Counted from the stretch's first letter, positions 21,813-31,995 are shown. The stretch is DNA of 64,000 bases from Silvania hatchlandensis (GCF_025564065.1 NZ_JAMGZK010000034.1:1-64000); one strand, 5' to 3'. Made by a program: numbers and translations. Notes: generated by a model not told the origin, from the sequence alone.

Positions 21813-22027
21813 TGATGGTGACCTTTTTGCTGACCTTTGCGGTGTTTGTGCTGGTGATCTTCGCCATGTCGCTTGGCTGGCTGATTAAGCGCAAGAGCAT
21901 TCAGGGCAGCTGCGGTGGGATCGCCTCGCTGGGGCTGGAGAAGGTTTGCGATTGCCCGGAGCCCTGCGACGCGCGTAAAAAGCGTATGGCGCGAGAAGCA
22001 CAGCGCCAGCAGAACAGGATCCTCTGA
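21812..22027 (+). CDS. nqrM: NqrM, Na(+)-NQR maturation protein
   Basis: A 71-residue membrane protein of the DUF539/NqrM family, needed for assembly of Na+-NQR, probably by delivering iron to the NqrD/E centre. It has one N-terminal helix (FLLTFAVFVLVIFAMSLGWL) and four Cys in SCGGIASLGLEKVCDCPEPC, the family signature. Overlaps the nqrF stop codon. In many species apbE lies between nqrF and nqrM; here it does not. The start may be either of two adjacent ATGs (21812 or 21815). Confidence 0.9.
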   Translation: MMVTFLLTFAVFVLVIFAMSLGWLIKRKSIQGSCGGIASLGLEKVCDCPEPCDARKKRMAREAQRQQNRIL

Positions 22028-22034
22028 AATTAAC

Positions 22035-22058
22035 AGGCCGCTAAAGCGGCCTTTTTTT
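22035..22058. terminator. Terminator of the nqr operon
   Basis: The arms AGGCCGC and GCGGCCT flank TAAA and are followed by seven T. It lies 8 nt after the nqrM stop, between nqrM and the convergent GDPD-like gene. Confidence 0.9.
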
Positions 22059-22902
22059 ACTTCTGCCACGCTTTGGCCTGGGTGGGTGAGTCCACCATCA
22101 CCCCATCGGCCCCTAGGGTTTGTGCTTTCTGGTAATCCTCGGCGGAATTGACGCCAAGCAGGATCACATGGGCATTACCCTGGGAGCGGAAACAGTCCAT
22201 CGCCTCTTTGTCCCACGTCAGGGTTGCCGGGGAGATACCCTCGCCGAGGGTGAACTTTTCCACCACTTCCACTTTGCGGTTCAGCTCCAGCCCGTACCAG
22301 TAAGCGTCCATTTGCTTTGCCGGGGTCTGACACACGTGATTCAGCGAGATATTCGCCAGCCGGGTGCGTGTTTCACTGCGGGTCACAAAGCGCGGCACCT
22401 CGGCAGGCAGCGCATCCAGATAGCGATCTTCCGTTGAGTAGACGCGAACGCGCGTCAGGCTGTTGGTCTCTTTAAGCACGTTTTGCAGCTGCTTGCCCAT
22501 CTCTGACGGGTCTGCGTCGGGTGATTTAATATCAATGTAGAAAGAGACGTCAGGCCAGCGTTCAAGCACCGCTTTCAGGGTGGGGATTGTCGTCCCGGCC
22601 ATTTTCACTTTCCCTTTCGCCCCGGCATCAAATGTCGCCAGTTCGGCCTGGGTGTACTGAGAAACCTTTCCTTGCGCCGTGGTCAACGCACTCAAGTCGC
22701 TGGGACGATACAACACGGGCACGCCATCACGGCTGAGCTGCACGGTTATCCAGATGGCTTGCGCCTGGTTCTCCAGCGCCAGCGTGATGGCCGGAAGCGT
22801 ATTCTCTGGTGCATCGGCCGTTCCGCCACGGTGAGCGATAATTTGCGGGCTGGCCCATGCGGTGCTGGAGAGAAGAAGTGAAGCGATAATCATCTTTTTC
22901 AT
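22057..22902 (-). CDS. Exported glycerophosphodiester phosphodiesterase-like protein, degenerate active site
   Basis: A 281-residue protein with signal peptide MKKMIIASLLLSSTAWA and a GDPD TIM-barrel. The first catalytic His-Arg and the Glu of PENT are present (IIAHRGGTADAPENT). The next metal site, normally Glu-x-Asp, reads WIT at that place (AIWITVQLSRDG), and the second catalytic His-Asp is Arg-Pro (VLYRPSDL). The later metal Glu is Asp (FYIDIKSP). By family knowledge such a protein would be weak or inactive as a phosphodiesterase; a binding role or altered chemistry is inference. It is convergent with nqrM and divergent from dinB. Confidence 0.75.
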   Translation of the reverse strand: MKKMIIASLLLSSTAWASPQIIAHRGGTADAPENTLPAITLALENQAQAIWITVQLSRDGVPVLYRPSDLSALTTAQGKVSQYTQAELATFDAGAKGKVKMAGTTIPTLKAVLERWPDVSFYIDIKSPDADPSEMGKQLQNVLKETNSLTRVRVYSTEDRYLDALPAEVPRFVTRSETRTRLANISLNHVCQTPAKQMDAYWYGLELNRKVEVVEKFTLGEGISPATLTWDKEAMDCFRSQGNAHVILLGVNSAEDYQKAQTLGADGVMVDSPTQAKAWQK

Positions 22903-23031
22903 GAATGTTTTTCCATTTTAAATCATGTAACTAAATGAATTATAAGTGGTTAGTGGCTTGTTTTTGTAACACGCTTTGATGACAGAAGTGAGACGGTAAA
23001 ACTGCTGACGCATTTTTTGTACTTTGTTATA

Positions 23032-23047
23032 CTGTGGATAATTACAG
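23032..23047 (+). promoter_or_regulatory. LexA box of dinB
   Basis: CTGT-N8-ACAG, the exact LexA core, lies 15 bp upstream of the dinB start at 23062 and next to a TATACT -10-like element (TTATACT). It indicates SOS control of dinB. Confidence 0.85.
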
Positions 23048-23061
23048 GTGTGGTGAAGATG

Positions 23062-24120
23062 ATGCGCAAGATAATCCATGTTGATATGGACTGTTTTTTT
23101 GCGGCGGTGGAGATGCGTGATAATCCGGCGCTGCGGGATATTCCGATTGCCATTGGCGGGAGCCGCGTAAAGCGCGGGGTGATCAGCACTGCAAACTATC
23201 CGGCACGCAAATTTGGCGTGCGCAGCGCCATGCCCACCGCGATGGCGCTCAAGCTCTGCCCGCATCTCACCTTATTGCCCGGCCGCTTTGAGGCGTACAA
23301 AGAAGCCTCCCATCACATTCGCGACATCTTCTCCCGCTATACCTCCCTGATTGAACCTCTGTCGCTGGACGAAGCCTATCTCGACGTTACCGACAGCCTG
23401 CACTGCCACGGCTCCGCCACGCTGATGGCGCAGGAGATCCGCCAGACCATTGCCCGGGAGCTCAACCTCACCGCCTCGGCGGGCATCGCACCGGTCAAGT
23501 TTCTGGCCAAGATCGCTTCGGATCTCAACAAGCCTGACGGCCAGTACGTCATCACCCCTGATGAGGTTCCGGCATTTATAAAAACGCTCTCTCTTGGCAA
23601 AATTCCCGGCGTCGGCAAAGTGTCTGCGGCAAAGCTCGAGAGCATGGGCCTGCGCACCTGCGAAGACGTGCAAAACAGCGATCTGGCGATGCTGCTTAAG
23701 CGCTTTGGCAAGTTTGGTCGGGTGCTGTGGGAGCGCAGCCAGGGGATTGATGAGCGTGGGGTCAATAACGAGCGGCTGCGTAAATCGGTGGGCGTAGAAC
23801 GCACGCTGGCCGAGGACATTCATGACTGGGCGGATTGCGAAACGATTATTATCGAACAGCTTTACCCTGAGCTGGAACGGCGACTGGCCAAGGTCAAACC
23901 GGATCTGCTGATCGCCCGTCAGGGCGTCAAACTCAAGTTCAACGACTTCCAGCAAACCACCCAGGAACACGTCTGGCCGCGACTGAATAAAGAGGATTTA
24001 ATTGCGACGGCGAGAAAAGCGTGGGAAGAGCGGCGGGCAGGGCGGGGAGTTCGTCTGGTGGGGCTACACGTCACGCTGCTGGATCCGCAGCTGGAGCGCC
24101 AGCTTGTATTAGGGCTGTAA
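23062..24120 (+). CDS. dinB: DNA polymerase IV
   Basis: A 352-residue Y-family translesion polymerase, error-prone and without proofreading. Catalytic acidic residues are in [12 protein letters not shown] (Asp8) and [10 protein letters not shown] (Asp-Glu near residue 103). Helix-hairpin-helix motif [16 protein letters not shown] lies near residue 180, followed by the little-finger domain. The start [10 protein letters not shown] equals that of E. coli DinB; the open frame extends 15 codons upstream across the LexA box and is not coding. The C-terminal beta-clamp-binding tail ends QLVLGL. Confidence 0.96.
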   Translation: MRKIIHVDMDCFFAAVEMRDNPALRDIPIAIGGSRVKRGVISTANYPARKFGVRSAMPTAMALKLCPHLTLLPGRFEAYKEASHHIRDIFSRYTSLIEPLSLDEAYLDVTDSLHCHGSATLMAQEIRQTIARELNLTASAGIAPVKFLAKIASDLNKPDGQYVITPDEVPAFIKTLSLGKIPGVGKVSAAKLESMGLRTCEDVQNSDLAMLLKRFGKFGRVLWERSQGIDERGVNNERLRKSVGVERTLAEDIHDWADCETIIIEQLYPELERRLAKVKPDLLIARQGVKLKFNDFQQTTQEHVWPRLNKEDLIATARKAWEERRAGRGVRLVGLHVTLLDPQLERQLVLGL

Positions 24121-24124
24121 AAAA

Positions 24125-24202
24125 GCCCGGTGGCGTTAACGCATACCGGGCCTACAAATACCGCTTAACCTGTTGGCCCGGCAAACGCAGCGCCGCCGGG
24201 CC
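24125..24202. repeat. REP/BIME-like palindromic pair
   Basis: Two palindromic units lie between dinB and pepD. The first has arms GCCCGGT and ACCGGGC (24125-24151) around GCGTTAACGC. The second has arms GGCCCGGC and GCCGGGCC (24175-24202). The GC-rich arms, spacing and position between convergent genes fit a bacterial interspersed mosaic element. It may also protect or terminate the flanking mRNAs. Confidence 0.75.
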
Positions 24203-24214
24203 ACAGACGGCGGG

Positions 24215-25672
24215 TTACTTCACCGGAATAGCTTTCAGCAGCTCGGTCAGCAGGGTCCAGTAATGGCCCACGCTTTCGATATGCACCTGTTCATCCGGGG
24301 AGTGCGGACCTGTAATGGTTGGCCCGATAGACACCATGTCCATCTCCGGGTACGGCTTCTTGAACAGACCGCATTCCAGACCGGCGTGGATCACCTGAAT
24401 GTTCGGCGTGCTGTTGAACAGACGCTGATAGGTTTCACGTACCAGCGCCATCACCGGCGAGGTCGCGTCCGGCTGCCAGCCCGGGTAGCTGCCCTTGGCG
24501 GAAGTTTTCGCGCCAGACAGTTTGCCCAGTGATTCCAGCATGCTCACCACGTACTCTTTGCCGCTGTCGATCAGGGAGCGGATCAGGCAGATGATCTCTG
24601 CGCTGTCGTCACCCATGGTCACGACGCCGACGTTCAGGGAAGTTTCTACCACGCCTTTCGCCACATCAGAGTTGCGGATCACGCCGTTTGGCGTGGCGTT
24701 CAGCAGCTGAACAAAGCGGTCGCGGGACTGTTCAGTCAGCGCGGCTTTATCCGTGGTGACCGCTTCAAGAACCACGTTCAGGTTCTTCTCTTTCGCTTCC
24801 AGCTCGTTTTTCAGGATCTCCAGATAAACGGCAGACAGGCTTTTCAGCGCATCGACTTTATCTGCCGCAACCGCCACGGTAGCAAAGGCTTCACGCGGGA
24901 TCGCGTTACGCAGCGTACCGCCGTTGAAGTCCACCAGACGCAGATCCAGCTCAGCAGCATGACCGGCCAGGAAGCGGGCCAGCAGCTTGTTAGCATTGCC
25001 CAGACCTAAGTGAATATCACCGCCGGAGTGACCACCTTTTAGCCCTTTCAGCGTCAGCTTATAGGTCTGGAAACCGGCCGGGATCGCTTCGCGGGTCAGC
25101 GGCAGGGTGGAGATAAAGTCGATCCCGCCGGCGCAACCCATGTAGATTTCGCCTTCCTCTTCGGAATCGGTATTGATCAGGATGTCAGCCTGCAGCCAGT
25201 TCGCCTGCAGACCAAACGCGCCATCCATACCCGCTTCTTCGGTCATGGTCAGCAGCACTTCCAGCGGACCGTGCTCAACGCGATCATCCGCCAGCACCGC
25301 CAGCGCAGAGGCCATCCCGATGCCGTTGTCGGCGCCCAGTGTGGTGCCGCGGGCTTTGATCCACTCACCGTCGATGTACGGCTGAATCGGATCTTTAGTG
25401 AAGTCGTGGACAGTGTCGTTGTTCTTCTGTGGAACCATGTCCAGGTGCGCCTGCAGCACAACCGATTTACGGTTTTCCATGCCTGCGGTAGCAGGTTTAC
25501 GGATCAGAATATTGCCAACCTGGTCACGCTCGGCATGCAGGCCCTTTTCCTTCGCCCAGCCCATAATGTGTTCGGCAAGCTGTTCTTCGTGATAAGACGG
25601 GTGAGGGATGGAGCAGATCTTGGCAAAAATATCCCACAGCGGCTGTGGCGATAGTTGAGACAGTTCAGACAC
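24215..25672 (-). CDS. pepD: Aminoacyl-histidine dipeptidase (peptidase D)
   Basis: A 485-residue M20-family zinc dipeptidase (carnosinase-like) that hydrolyses Xaa-His and other dipeptides in the cytosol. Metal-binding motifs are VLQAHLDMVP, TTLGADNGIG and MTEEAGMDGAFG; the last includes the catalytic Glu. The C-terminal HAGLECGLFKK provides another ligand. Translation starts at GTG (MSELSQLSPQ), preceded by AAGGAGAC; the open frame runs 55 codons further upstream with no homology and is rejected as coding. Confidence 0.96.
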   Translation of the reverse strand: MSELSQLSPQPLWDIFAKICSIPHPSYHEEQLAEHIMGWAKEKGLHAERDQVGNILIRKPATAGMENRKSVVLQAHLDMVPQKNNDTVHDFTKDPIQPYIDGEWIKARGTTLGADNGIGMASALAVLADDRVEHGPLEVLLTMTEEAGMDGAFGLQANWLQADILINTDSEEEGEIYMGCAGGIDFISTLPLTREAIPAGFQTYKLTLKGLKGGHSGGDIHLGLGNANKLLARFLAGHAAELDLRLVDFNGGTLRNAIPREAFATVAVAADKVDALKSLSAVYLEILKNELEAKEKNLNVVLEAVTTDKAALTEQSRDRFVQLLNATPNGVIRNSDVAKGVVETSLNVGVVTMGDDSAEIICLIRSLIDSGKEYVVSMLESLGKLSGAKTSAKGSYPGWQPDATSPVMALVRETYQRLFNSTPNIQVIHAGLECGLFKKPYPEMDMVSIGPTITGPHSPDEQVHIESVGHYWTLLTELLKAIPVK

Positions 25673-25932
25673 AGTAAGTCTCCTTGTCGATGCCCTGCAG
25701 ACAGTGTTGCAGGTCACGGGGTTAGCGGGTTTAGAGTCACCACAAGTCAGACTTGCGAGGTAGGGTTGAGAATACCACTTTCTCTGGCGGCTGGTAGGGG
25801 TAAGCAAGTAAAAACTCTGCGCTGAACCGCTTAGCACTGGTTTTTAGTGCTTCAGATCTCTATAATCTCGCGCAACCATTTTCCCCCTCGAACACTTTTT
25901 AAGCCGTAAATAAACAGGCTGGGATATTTCAC

Positions 25933-26391
25933 ATGAGCGAAAAATACATCGTCACCTGGGACATGTTGCAGATTCACGCACGCAAGCTGGCAAGCCGTCT
26001 GATGCCTTCTGAACAGTGGAAAGGCATCATTGCCGTTAGCCGTGGCGGTCTGGTACCGGGCGCATTACTGGCACGCGAGCTGGGTATTCGTCATGTCGAT
26101 ACCGTGTGCATCTCCAGCTATGACCACGACAACCAGCGCGAGCTGAAAGTGCTGAAACGCGCAGAAGGCGACGGCGAAGGTTTCATCGTGATTGATGACC
26201 TGGTCGATACCGGTGGCACTGCGGTGGCAATCCGTGAAATGTACCCAAAAGCGCATTTCGTCACCATCTTCGCTAAGCCTGCTGGTCAGCCGCTGGTGGA
26301 TGATTATGTGATTGATATCCCGCAGGATACCTGGATTGAACAGCCGTGGGATATGGGCGTGGTCTTCGTACCGCCAATCTCTGGTCGCTAA
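25933..26391 (+). CDS. gpt: Xanthine-guanine phosphoribosyltransferase
   Basis: A 152-residue purine salvage enzyme that joins guanine, xanthine or hypoxanthine to PRPP at the inner face of the membrane. The PRPP motif [15 protein letters not shown] is near residue 85, and [17 protein letters not shown] forms the N-terminal substrate loop. The base-binding [11 protein letters not shown] is at the C-terminus. Length equals E. coli Gpt. Divergent from pepD across 260 bp. Confidence 0.97.
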   Translation: MSEKYIVTWDMLQIHARKLASRLMPSEQWKGIIAVSRGGLVPGALLARELGIRHVDTVCISSYDHDNQRELKVLKRAEGDGEGFIVIDDLVDTGGTAVAIREMYPKAHFVTIFAKPAGQPLVDDYVIDIPQDTWIEQPWDMGVVFVPPISGR

Positions 26392-26404
26392 TCCTCACAT
26401 TTTT

Positions 26405-26427
26405 AACGCCCGGCACCGCCGGGCGTT
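26405..26427 (+). terminator. gpt terminator
   Basis: The arms AACGCCCGGC and GCCGGGCGTT flank ACC. Only a weak T-tail (ATTGTTTT) follows, 14 nt after the gpt stop. Confidence 0.7.
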
Positions 26428-26488
26428 ATTGTTTTCGTCCCTGCCGCGTTACAATAGCCTCCTCTGACGTATCTATAGAGGCAGCGCA

Positions 26489-27733
26489 ATGACCCAGGCG
26501 AATCTCAGCGAAATTCTGTTTAAACCCAAATTCAAGCACCCGGAAACCTCGACGCTGGTTCGTCGTTTCAATCCTGGCGTCCCGCCTGCAGTGCAATCCA
26601 CGCTTGATGGAAAAAACATCCCGCACTGGTACCGCATGGTCAACCGCCTGATGTGGATCTGGCGCGGTATCGATCCCCGTGAAATTCTGGATGTGCAGGC
26701 GCGTATCGTCATGAGCGACGCCGGGCGCACCGATGAAGGGCTCTACGACACGGTCGTGGGCTATCGCGGCGGCAACTGGATTTACGAGTGGGCCACGCAG
26801 GCGATGGTCTGGCAGCAGAAAGCCAGTCAGGAGCCGGATCCCCTGTTGAGCGGTAAGCACTGGCTGCACGCCTCCAATCTCTACAGCATCGCCGCCTATC
26901 CGCACCTGAAAGGTGACGAACTGGCTGAGCAGGCGCAGGCGCTGGCGAATCGCGCCTACCAGGAAGCGGCCCAGCACCTGCCTGGCCGGATGCGCGAAAT
27001 CAGCTTTACCATTCCAGGCGGCCCGGCGGTCACCGGCTTCCTGCATATGCCCAATGGCGACGGCCCGTTCCCGACGGTGATGATGTGTGGCGGCCTCGAT
27101 TCCCTGCAAATCGATTATTACAGCCTGTATGAGCGCTACTTCGCACCGAAGGGGATGGCGATGTTGACCCTCGACATGCCCTCGATCGGCTTCTCGTCGA
27201 AGTGGAAGCTGACGCAGGATTCCAGCTTACTCCATCAACATGCCCTCAAGGCACTGGAACAAAACCCGTGGGTGGATCACACCCGGGTGGCGGCGTTTGG
27301 CTTCCGCTTTGGTGCCAATGTGGCGGTGCGTCTGGCGTATCTGGAGTCGTCGCGGCTGAAAGCGGTGGCGTGTCTGGGGCCGGTAGTACATGCATTATTA
27401 AGCGACCCCGTTCGCCAGGGCAGCGTTCCGGAAATGTACCTCGACGTGCTGGCCAGCCGTCTGGGGATGCACGATGCCTCAGACGAGGCGCTGCGCGTGG
27501 AGCTTAATCGCTATTCGCTGAAGACTCAGGGCCTGCTGGGCCGACGCTGCCCGACGCCGATGCTGTCTGGCTTCTGGAAAAACGATCCGTTCAGCCCGGA
27601 ACAAGAATCCCGTTTAATCACGTCGTCATCTGTCGATGGCAAGCTACTGGAAGTGCCGTTCAGTCCGGTATATGAGAATTTTGACAAGGCATTGAAGCAG
27701 ATCACACGTTGGATCCATCAGAGATTGTGTTAG
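26489..27733 (+). CDS. frsA: FrsA, fermentation-respiration switch protein / esterase
   Basis: A 414-residue alpha/beta hydrolase-fold protein (YafA). In E. coli FrsA binds unphosphorylated EIIA-Glc and shifts carbon flow toward fermentation; esterase activity has also been reported. The core includes [23 protein letters not shown] and [12 protein letters not shown]. At the nucleophile elbow the sequence is FGFRFGAN, so the usual Ser of GxSxG is Arg, as in the family. Follows gpt on the same strand, with crl downstream. Confidence 0.92.
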   Translation: MTQANLSEILFKPKFKHPETSTLVRRFNPGVPPAVQSTLDGKNIPHWYRMVNRLMWIWRGIDPREILDVQARIVMSDAGRTDEGLYDTVVGYRGGNWIYEWATQAMVWQQKASQEPDPLLSGKHWLHASNLYSIAAYPHLKGDELAEQAQALANRAYQEAAQHLPGRMREISFTIPGGPAVTGFLHMPNGDGPFPTVMMCGGLDSLQIDYYSLYERYFAPKGMAMLTLDMPSIGFSSKWKLTQDSSLLHQHALKALEQNPWVDHTRVAAFGFRFGANVAVRLAYLESSRLKAVACLGPVVHALLSDPVRQGSVPEMYLDVLASRLGMHDASDEALRVELNRYSLKTQGLLGRRCPTPMLSGFWKNDPFSPEQESRLITSSSVDGKLLEVPFSPVYENFDKALKQITRWIHQRLC

Positions 27734-27790
27734 AAGATTGCTAATTTTTGGTGGTTTGGTAAAACAGTGGCTTCACAAAAGGAGATCGCA

Positions 27791-28192
27791 ATGACGTTAC
27801 CGAGTGGACATCCGAAAAGTAGAATGATCAAGAAGTTTATGGCTCTTGGCCCCTACATCCGTGAAGAACAGTGCGAAGAGACGCGCTTTTTTTTCGATTG
27901 CCTGGCCGTTTGCGTTAATGTGAAACCCGCCCCGGAGAGCCGGGAGTTCTGGGGATGGTGGATGGAAATGGAAGCGGAAAAATCACGCTTCACCTACAGC
28001 TACCAGTTTGGCTTGTTCAATAAAGAGGGCCACTGGCAGGCAACGACCATTAAAGATCCTGAAGTGTTACAGCGTCTTGAGCATACCCTGCGCGAATTCC
28101 ACGAAAAAGCCCGCGTTCTGCTGGCGAGCTTCGAGCTCAAGCTGGAGCCTGCAGATGATTTCACCAACCAACCGGTGAAGCTGAAGGCGTAA
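27791..28192 (+). CDS. crl: Sigma factor-binding protein Crl
   Basis: A 133-residue protein that binds sigma-S and helps it join RNA polymerase core, raising expression of curli and stationary-phase genes. The conserved core [27 protein letters not shown] and [11 protein letters not shown] is intact. The start [10 protein letters not shown] is chosen because AAAAGGAG lies 9 nt before it; an in-frame ATG eight codons upstream has no comparable site. It is convergent with phoE. Confidence 0.95.
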   Translation: MTLPSGHPKSRMIKKFMALGPYIREEQCEETRFFFDCLAVCVNVKPAPESREFWGWWMEMEAEKSRFTYSYQFGLFNKEGHWQATTIKDPEVLQRLEHTLREFHEKARVLLASFELKLEPADDFTNQPVKLKA

Positions 28193-28215
28193 CCTTTGCC
28201 ATAAGCGACAGACAT

Positions 28216-28250
28216 AAAAAAACCCGGCGCACAGGCAGCCGGGTTTTTTA
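28216..28250. terminator. Bidirectional terminator between crl and phoE
   Basis: The arms AAAAACCCGGC and GCCGGGTTTTT flank GCACAGGCA, with A and T runs at the two outer ends. It serves crl (+) and phoE (-). Confidence 0.92.
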
Positions 28251-28261
28251 TTACGCGAGTA

Positions 28262-29320
28262 TCAGAACTGGTAGGTCATGCCCACAGCCACGATATCATC
28301 GCTGCTTACGCCCAGCGCATTATCGTCATCAATCTGGTTGATTTTATAATCCACGAACGCAGACATGTTTTTGTTGAAATAGTAAGTCGCGCCGACATCA
28401 ATATATTTCACCAGGTCTTCCGCGCCAATTCCTTCAATATCCTTGCCTTTAGACTGGACATAACCCAGGGACGGACGCAGACCAAAGTCAAACTGATATT
28501 GCGCAACCACTTCGAAGTTTTGCGCTTTATTGGCGAAGCCACCTGAAATTGGCGTCATATTACGCGTTTCGGTATACATTGCTGCCAGATAAATATCGTT
28601 AGCGTCATATTTCAGACCGGTGCCCCAGGCTTCGGCTTTATCGCCCTGGCCACGCGCCAGCAGGTTCTGAGCATTGGTACGGTCAGAGTTGGTGTACGCG
28701 CCGCTGATAGCAAAGTCGCTGCCGCCAAAGTCATAGGTCAGAGAGGTGCCGACGCCGTCGCCGTTCTGTTTCTTGGCTTCGCGGCCTTCGTTTTTGCCCT
28801 GATATTGCAGGGTCATATCCAGACCGTCGATAGCACCGAAGAAGTCGGAGTTACGGTACGTTGCCAGCCCGCTTGAGCGTTTGGTCATAAAGTTGTCAGT
28901 CTGCCCGGAGGAGTCGCCCCCGAATTCCGGGAACATATCGGTCCAGGCTTCAACGTCGTACAGGGCACCGAGGTTACGACCGTAGTCGAAGGAACCGAAG
29001 TCCTTCAGCTTAATACCGGCAAAGGCCAGACGAGTTTTCTGCGTTGCATCGCTTTCGGCTTTGTTGCCAGAGAATTCTGCTTCCCAGCGACCATAACCGG
29101 TCAGCTGATCGTTAATCTGGGTTTCGCCCTTAAAGCCGAAACGGACGTATGTCTGGTCGCCATCTTTGGCGTTGTCATCACTGAGGTAATGCATAGCTTT
29201 CACTTTACCGTACACGTCCAGCTTATTTCCGTTCTTATTAAAAACTTCAGCTGCCTGTACAGATGCGGAAGAAACGACGCCCATTACCATCAATGCCAGA
29301 AGACTCTTTTTCATTTTCAA
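28262..29320 (-). CDS. phoE: Outer-membrane phosphoporin PhoE
   Basis: A 352-residue general porin with signal peptide [23 protein letters not shown], a 16-strand beta-barrel pattern and the terminal Phe of VAVGMTYQF. Constriction loop 3 is near [21 protein letters not shown], which has the PEFGGD porin motif. Position between crl and proB, and the Pho box upstream, separate it from OmpC/OmpF. It favours anions such as phosphate and is made under phosphate limitation. Confidence 0.95.
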   Translation of the reverse strand: MKMKKSLLALMVMGVVSSASVQAAEVFNKNGNKLDVYGKVKAMHYLSDDNAKDGDQTYVRFGFKGETQINDQLTGYGRWEAEFSGNKAESDATQKTRLAFAGIKLKDFGSFDYGRNLGALYDVEAWTDMFPEFGGDSSGQTDNFMTKRSSGLATYRNSDFFGAIDGLDMTLQYQGKNEGREAKKQNGDGVGTSLTYDFGGSDFAISGAYTNSDRTNAQNLLARGQGDKAEAWGTGLKYDANDIYLAAMYTETRNMTPISGGFANKAQNFEVVAQYQFDFGLRPSLGYVQSKGKDIEGIGAEDLVKYIDVGATYYFNKNMSAFVDYKINQIDDDNALGVSSDDIVAVGMTYQF

Positions 29321-29411
29321 TCCTGATATTTAAAAACGCGCTAAAATTCGCTGAACAGTAAGCTCATGCTTTTGTTCCGTGAAAAAACAGGAAGGGTTGT
29401 AACTTTTTGCA

Positions 29412-29429
29412 ATGAAAGTTTTATGACAA
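29412..29429 (-). promoter_or_regulatory. Pho box upstream of phoE
   Basis: On the minus strand the site reads TTGTCATAAAACTTTCAT, two 7-bp CTGTCAT-like half-sites separated by 4 bp, a close match to the PhoB consensus. It lies 92 bp before the phoE start codon. PhoB control of phoE is established in E. coli. Confidence 0.8.
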
Positions 29430-29616
29430 TCTCAGAATTATTTTAAATATCTGTGTTTATTTATTTCAGTAATAAAACTGTCAACTTCTGCCGCTACGCT
29501 TGCTGATCGCGCGCAACAAAGTGTTTCGCTTTGTGCGAAGGCGGTTGGCAACGGGCGCCAGTCCTGATAAAAAGTCTGATTGATATCATTTCCCTATAGT
29601 TAAACGGCAGAGAATC

Positions 29617-30720
29617 ATGAGTGACAGCCAGACGCTGGTGGTAAAACTCGGTACCAGTGTGTTAACAGGCGGATCGCGCCGCCTTAATCGCGCCCACATT
29701 GTCGAGCTGGTGCGCCAGTGCGCACAGCTGCATGCCGCAGGGCATCGTATTGTGATTGTCACCTCCGGGGCGATTGCCGCCGGACGTGAGCACCTGGGTT
29801 ACCCCGAACTCCCGGCCACCATCGCCTCCAAACAGCTGCTGGCGGCCGTTGGCCAAAGCCGCCTGATTCAACTCTGGGAACAGATGTTCTCCATCTACGG
29901 CATTCATGTCGGGCAGATGCTGCTGACCCGCGCCGATATGGAAGACAGAGAGCGCTTCCTCAACGCTCGCGACACCCTGCGCGCGCTGCTGGATAACAAC
30001 ATCGTGCCGGTCATCAACGAAAACGACGCAGTCGCTACCGCAGAAATTAAAGTCGGTGATAACGACAACCTCTCGGCGCTGGCCGCAATTCTGGCAGGTG
30101 CCGATAAACTGCTGCTGCTGACCGATCAGCAGGGGCTGTTTACTGCCGATCCGCGCACTAACCCGCAGGCTGAACTGATTCAGGACGTACACGGCATCGA
30201 CGATGCCCTGCGCGCCATTGCGGGCGACAGCGTCTCCGGTCTGGGCACCGGCGGGATGGGTACCAAGCTGCAGGCTGCCGACGTCGCCTGCCGCGCCGGG
30301 ATCGACACTATCATCGCCGCAGGCAGCCGCCCGGGCGTGATTGGCGACGTGATGGAAGGCATTTCGGTCGGGACCCGTTTCCACGCCGAAGCCACCCCGC
30401 TGGAAAACCGCAAACGCTGGATTTTCGGCGCACCGCCTGCGGGCGAGATCACCGTTGATGAAGGCGCCACCGCCGCAATTCTGGAAAGAGGCAGCTCATT
30501 GCTTCCTAAAGGGATTAAAAACGTGACAGGCAACTTCTCACGTGGTGAAGTGATCCGCATCTGCAGTCTGGAAGGGCGCGACATTGCCCACGGCGTCTGC
30601 CGCTACAACAGCGACGCGCTGCGCCGCATTGCAGGCCACCATTCACAGCAGATCGACGCCATTCTCGGCTACGAGTATGGCCCGGTTGCCGTCCATCGCG
30701 ACGATATGATTATTCGCTAA
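29617..30720 (+). CDS. proB: Glutamate 5-kinase
   Basis: A 367-residue enzyme that phosphorylates L-glutamate to gamma-glutamyl phosphate, the feedback-regulated first step of proline synthesis. The amino-acid-kinase domain (residues 1-255) has [37 protein letters not shown] and [16 protein letters not shown]-terminal PUA domain starts near [14 protein letters not shown]. It is 12 bp from proA and the pair form one operon. Confidence 0.97.
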   Translation: MSDSQTLVVKLGTSVLTGGSRRLNRAHIVELVRQCAQLHAAGHRIVIVTSGAIAAGREHLGYPELPATIASKQLLAAVGQSRLIQLWEQMFSIYGIHVGQMLLTRADMEDRERFLNARDTLRALLDNNIVPVINENDAVATAEIKVGDNDNLSALAAILAGADKLLLLTDQQGLFTADPRTNPQAELIQDVHGIDDALRAIAGDSVSGLGTGGMGTKLQAADVACRAGIDTIIAAGSRPGVIGDVMEGISVGTRFHAEATPLENRKRWIFGAPPAGEITVDEGATAAILERGSSLLPKGIKNVTGNFSRGEVIRICSLEGRDIAHGVCRYNSDALRRIAGHHSQQIDAILGYEYGPVAVHRDDMIIR

Positions 30721-30732
30721 AGGAGCCAGAAA

Positions 30733-31986
30733 ATGCTGGAACAAATGGGCGCAGCCGCCAAAGCCGCCTCGTACAAACTGGCGCTCCTTTCCAGCCGCGA
30801 GAAAAACCGCGTGCTGGAGAAAATCGCAGAGTATTTAGAAGCGCAATCCGCTGAGATTTTACGTGCCAACGAGCAGGACTTAGCCGAAGCGCGTGAAAAC
30901 GGCCTGAGCGAGGCGATGCTCGACCGCCTGGCGCTGAACCCGGCACGGCTGAAAAGCATCGCCGACGACGTGCGCCAGGTGTGCAGCCTGGCCGACCCGG
31001 TTGGGCAGGTGATCGATGGCGGATTGCTGGACAGCGGCCTGCGCATCGAACGTCGCCGCGTGCCGCTTGGGGTGATCGGCGTAATCTATGAAGCGCGTCC
31101 GAATGTGACCGTGGATGTGGCTTCTCTGTGCCTGAAAACCGGCAACGCCGCTATTCTGCGCGGCGGGAAAGAGACCTGGCGCACCAACGCGGCCACGGTG
31201 AAAGTGATCCAGCAGGCGCTGGAAGAGTGCGGCTTGCCAGCCGGTGCGGTGCAGGCGATCGAAAGCCCGGATCGTGCGCTGGTCAACGAAATGCTGCGGA
31301 TGGATAAGTACATCGACATGCTGATCCCACGCGGCGGGGCAGGGCTGCATAAGCTGTGCCGCGAGCAGTCAACGATCCCGGTGATCACCGGCGGTATCGG
31401 CGTGTGCCATATATTTGTTGATGAAACTGCCGAGTTTGACCCGGCCCTGAAGATCATCGTCAATGCCAAAACCCAGCGCCCAAGCACCTGCAACACGGTA
31501 GAGACGTTGCTGGTGCATCAGCGTATTGCCGACACCTTCCTGCCTGCACTCAGCAAGCAGATGGCCGAGCGTGGCGTCACTCTGCATGCAGATGAAAATG
31601 CGCTGGCGCAGCTGCAGTCCGGCCCGGCAAACGTGGTGCCGGTAAAAGTGGAACAGTACGGCGACGAGTTCCTGTCGCTGGATCTGAACGTGAAGATCGT
31701 CAGCGATCTGGACGACGCGATCGCCCATATCCGCGAGCACGGCACCCAGCACTCGGATGCAATCCTCACCCGCACGCTGAGCAACGCGAACCGTTTTGTG
31801 AACGAAGTGGATTCTTCTGCCGTTTACGTGAATGCCTCCACCCGCTTCACCGACGGCGGCCAGTTTGGCCTGGGTGCAGAAGTGGCGGTCAGCACCCAGA
31901 AGCTGCACGCGCGCGGCCCGATGGGGCTGGAAGCGTTGACCACCTACAAGTGGGTCGGCTTCGGCGATGATACGATTCGTGCGTAA
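30733..31986 (+). CDS. proA: Gamma-glutamyl phosphate reductase
   Basis: A 417-residue NADPH-dependent aldehyde dehydrogenase-fold enzyme that reduces gamma-glutamyl phosphate to glutamate 5-semialdehyde. The catalytic Cys is in [15 protein letters not shown] (about residue 255). Cofactor-binding regions include [17 protein letters not shown] and LRGGKE. A strong AAAGGAGCC precedes the ATG. Second gene of proBA; tRNA-Thr follows, as in E. coli. Confidence 0.97.
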   Translation: MLEQMGAAAKAASYKLALLSSREKNRVLEKIAEYLEAQSAEILRANEQDLAEARENGLSEAMLDRLALNPARLKSIADDVRQVCSLADPVGQVIDGGLLDSGLRIERRRVPLGVIGVIYEARPNVTVDVASLCLKTGNAAILRGGKETWRTNAATVKVIQQALEECGLPAGAVQAIESPDRALVNEMLRMDKYIDMLIPRGGAGLHKLCREQSTIPVITGGIGVCHIFVDETAEFDPALKIIVNAKTQRPSTCNTVETLLVHQRIADTFLPALSKQMAERGVTLHADENALAQLQSGPANVVPVKVEQYGDEFLSLDLNVKIVSDLDDAIAHIREHGTQHSDAILTRTLSNANRFVNEVDSSAVYVNASTRFTDGGQFGLGAEVAVSTQKLHARGPMGLEALTTYKWVGFGDDTIRA

Positions 31987-31995
31987 ATAAAAAAG

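Noticed and set aside
25673..25837. 55-codon N-terminal extension of pepD
   Set aside because: No homology to PepD; the GTG start at 25672 has a good ribosome-binding site and gives the normal 485 residues.
26405..26427. Hairpin after gpt as a REP element
   Set aside because: It is a single short stem next to a stop codon, better explained as a terminator.
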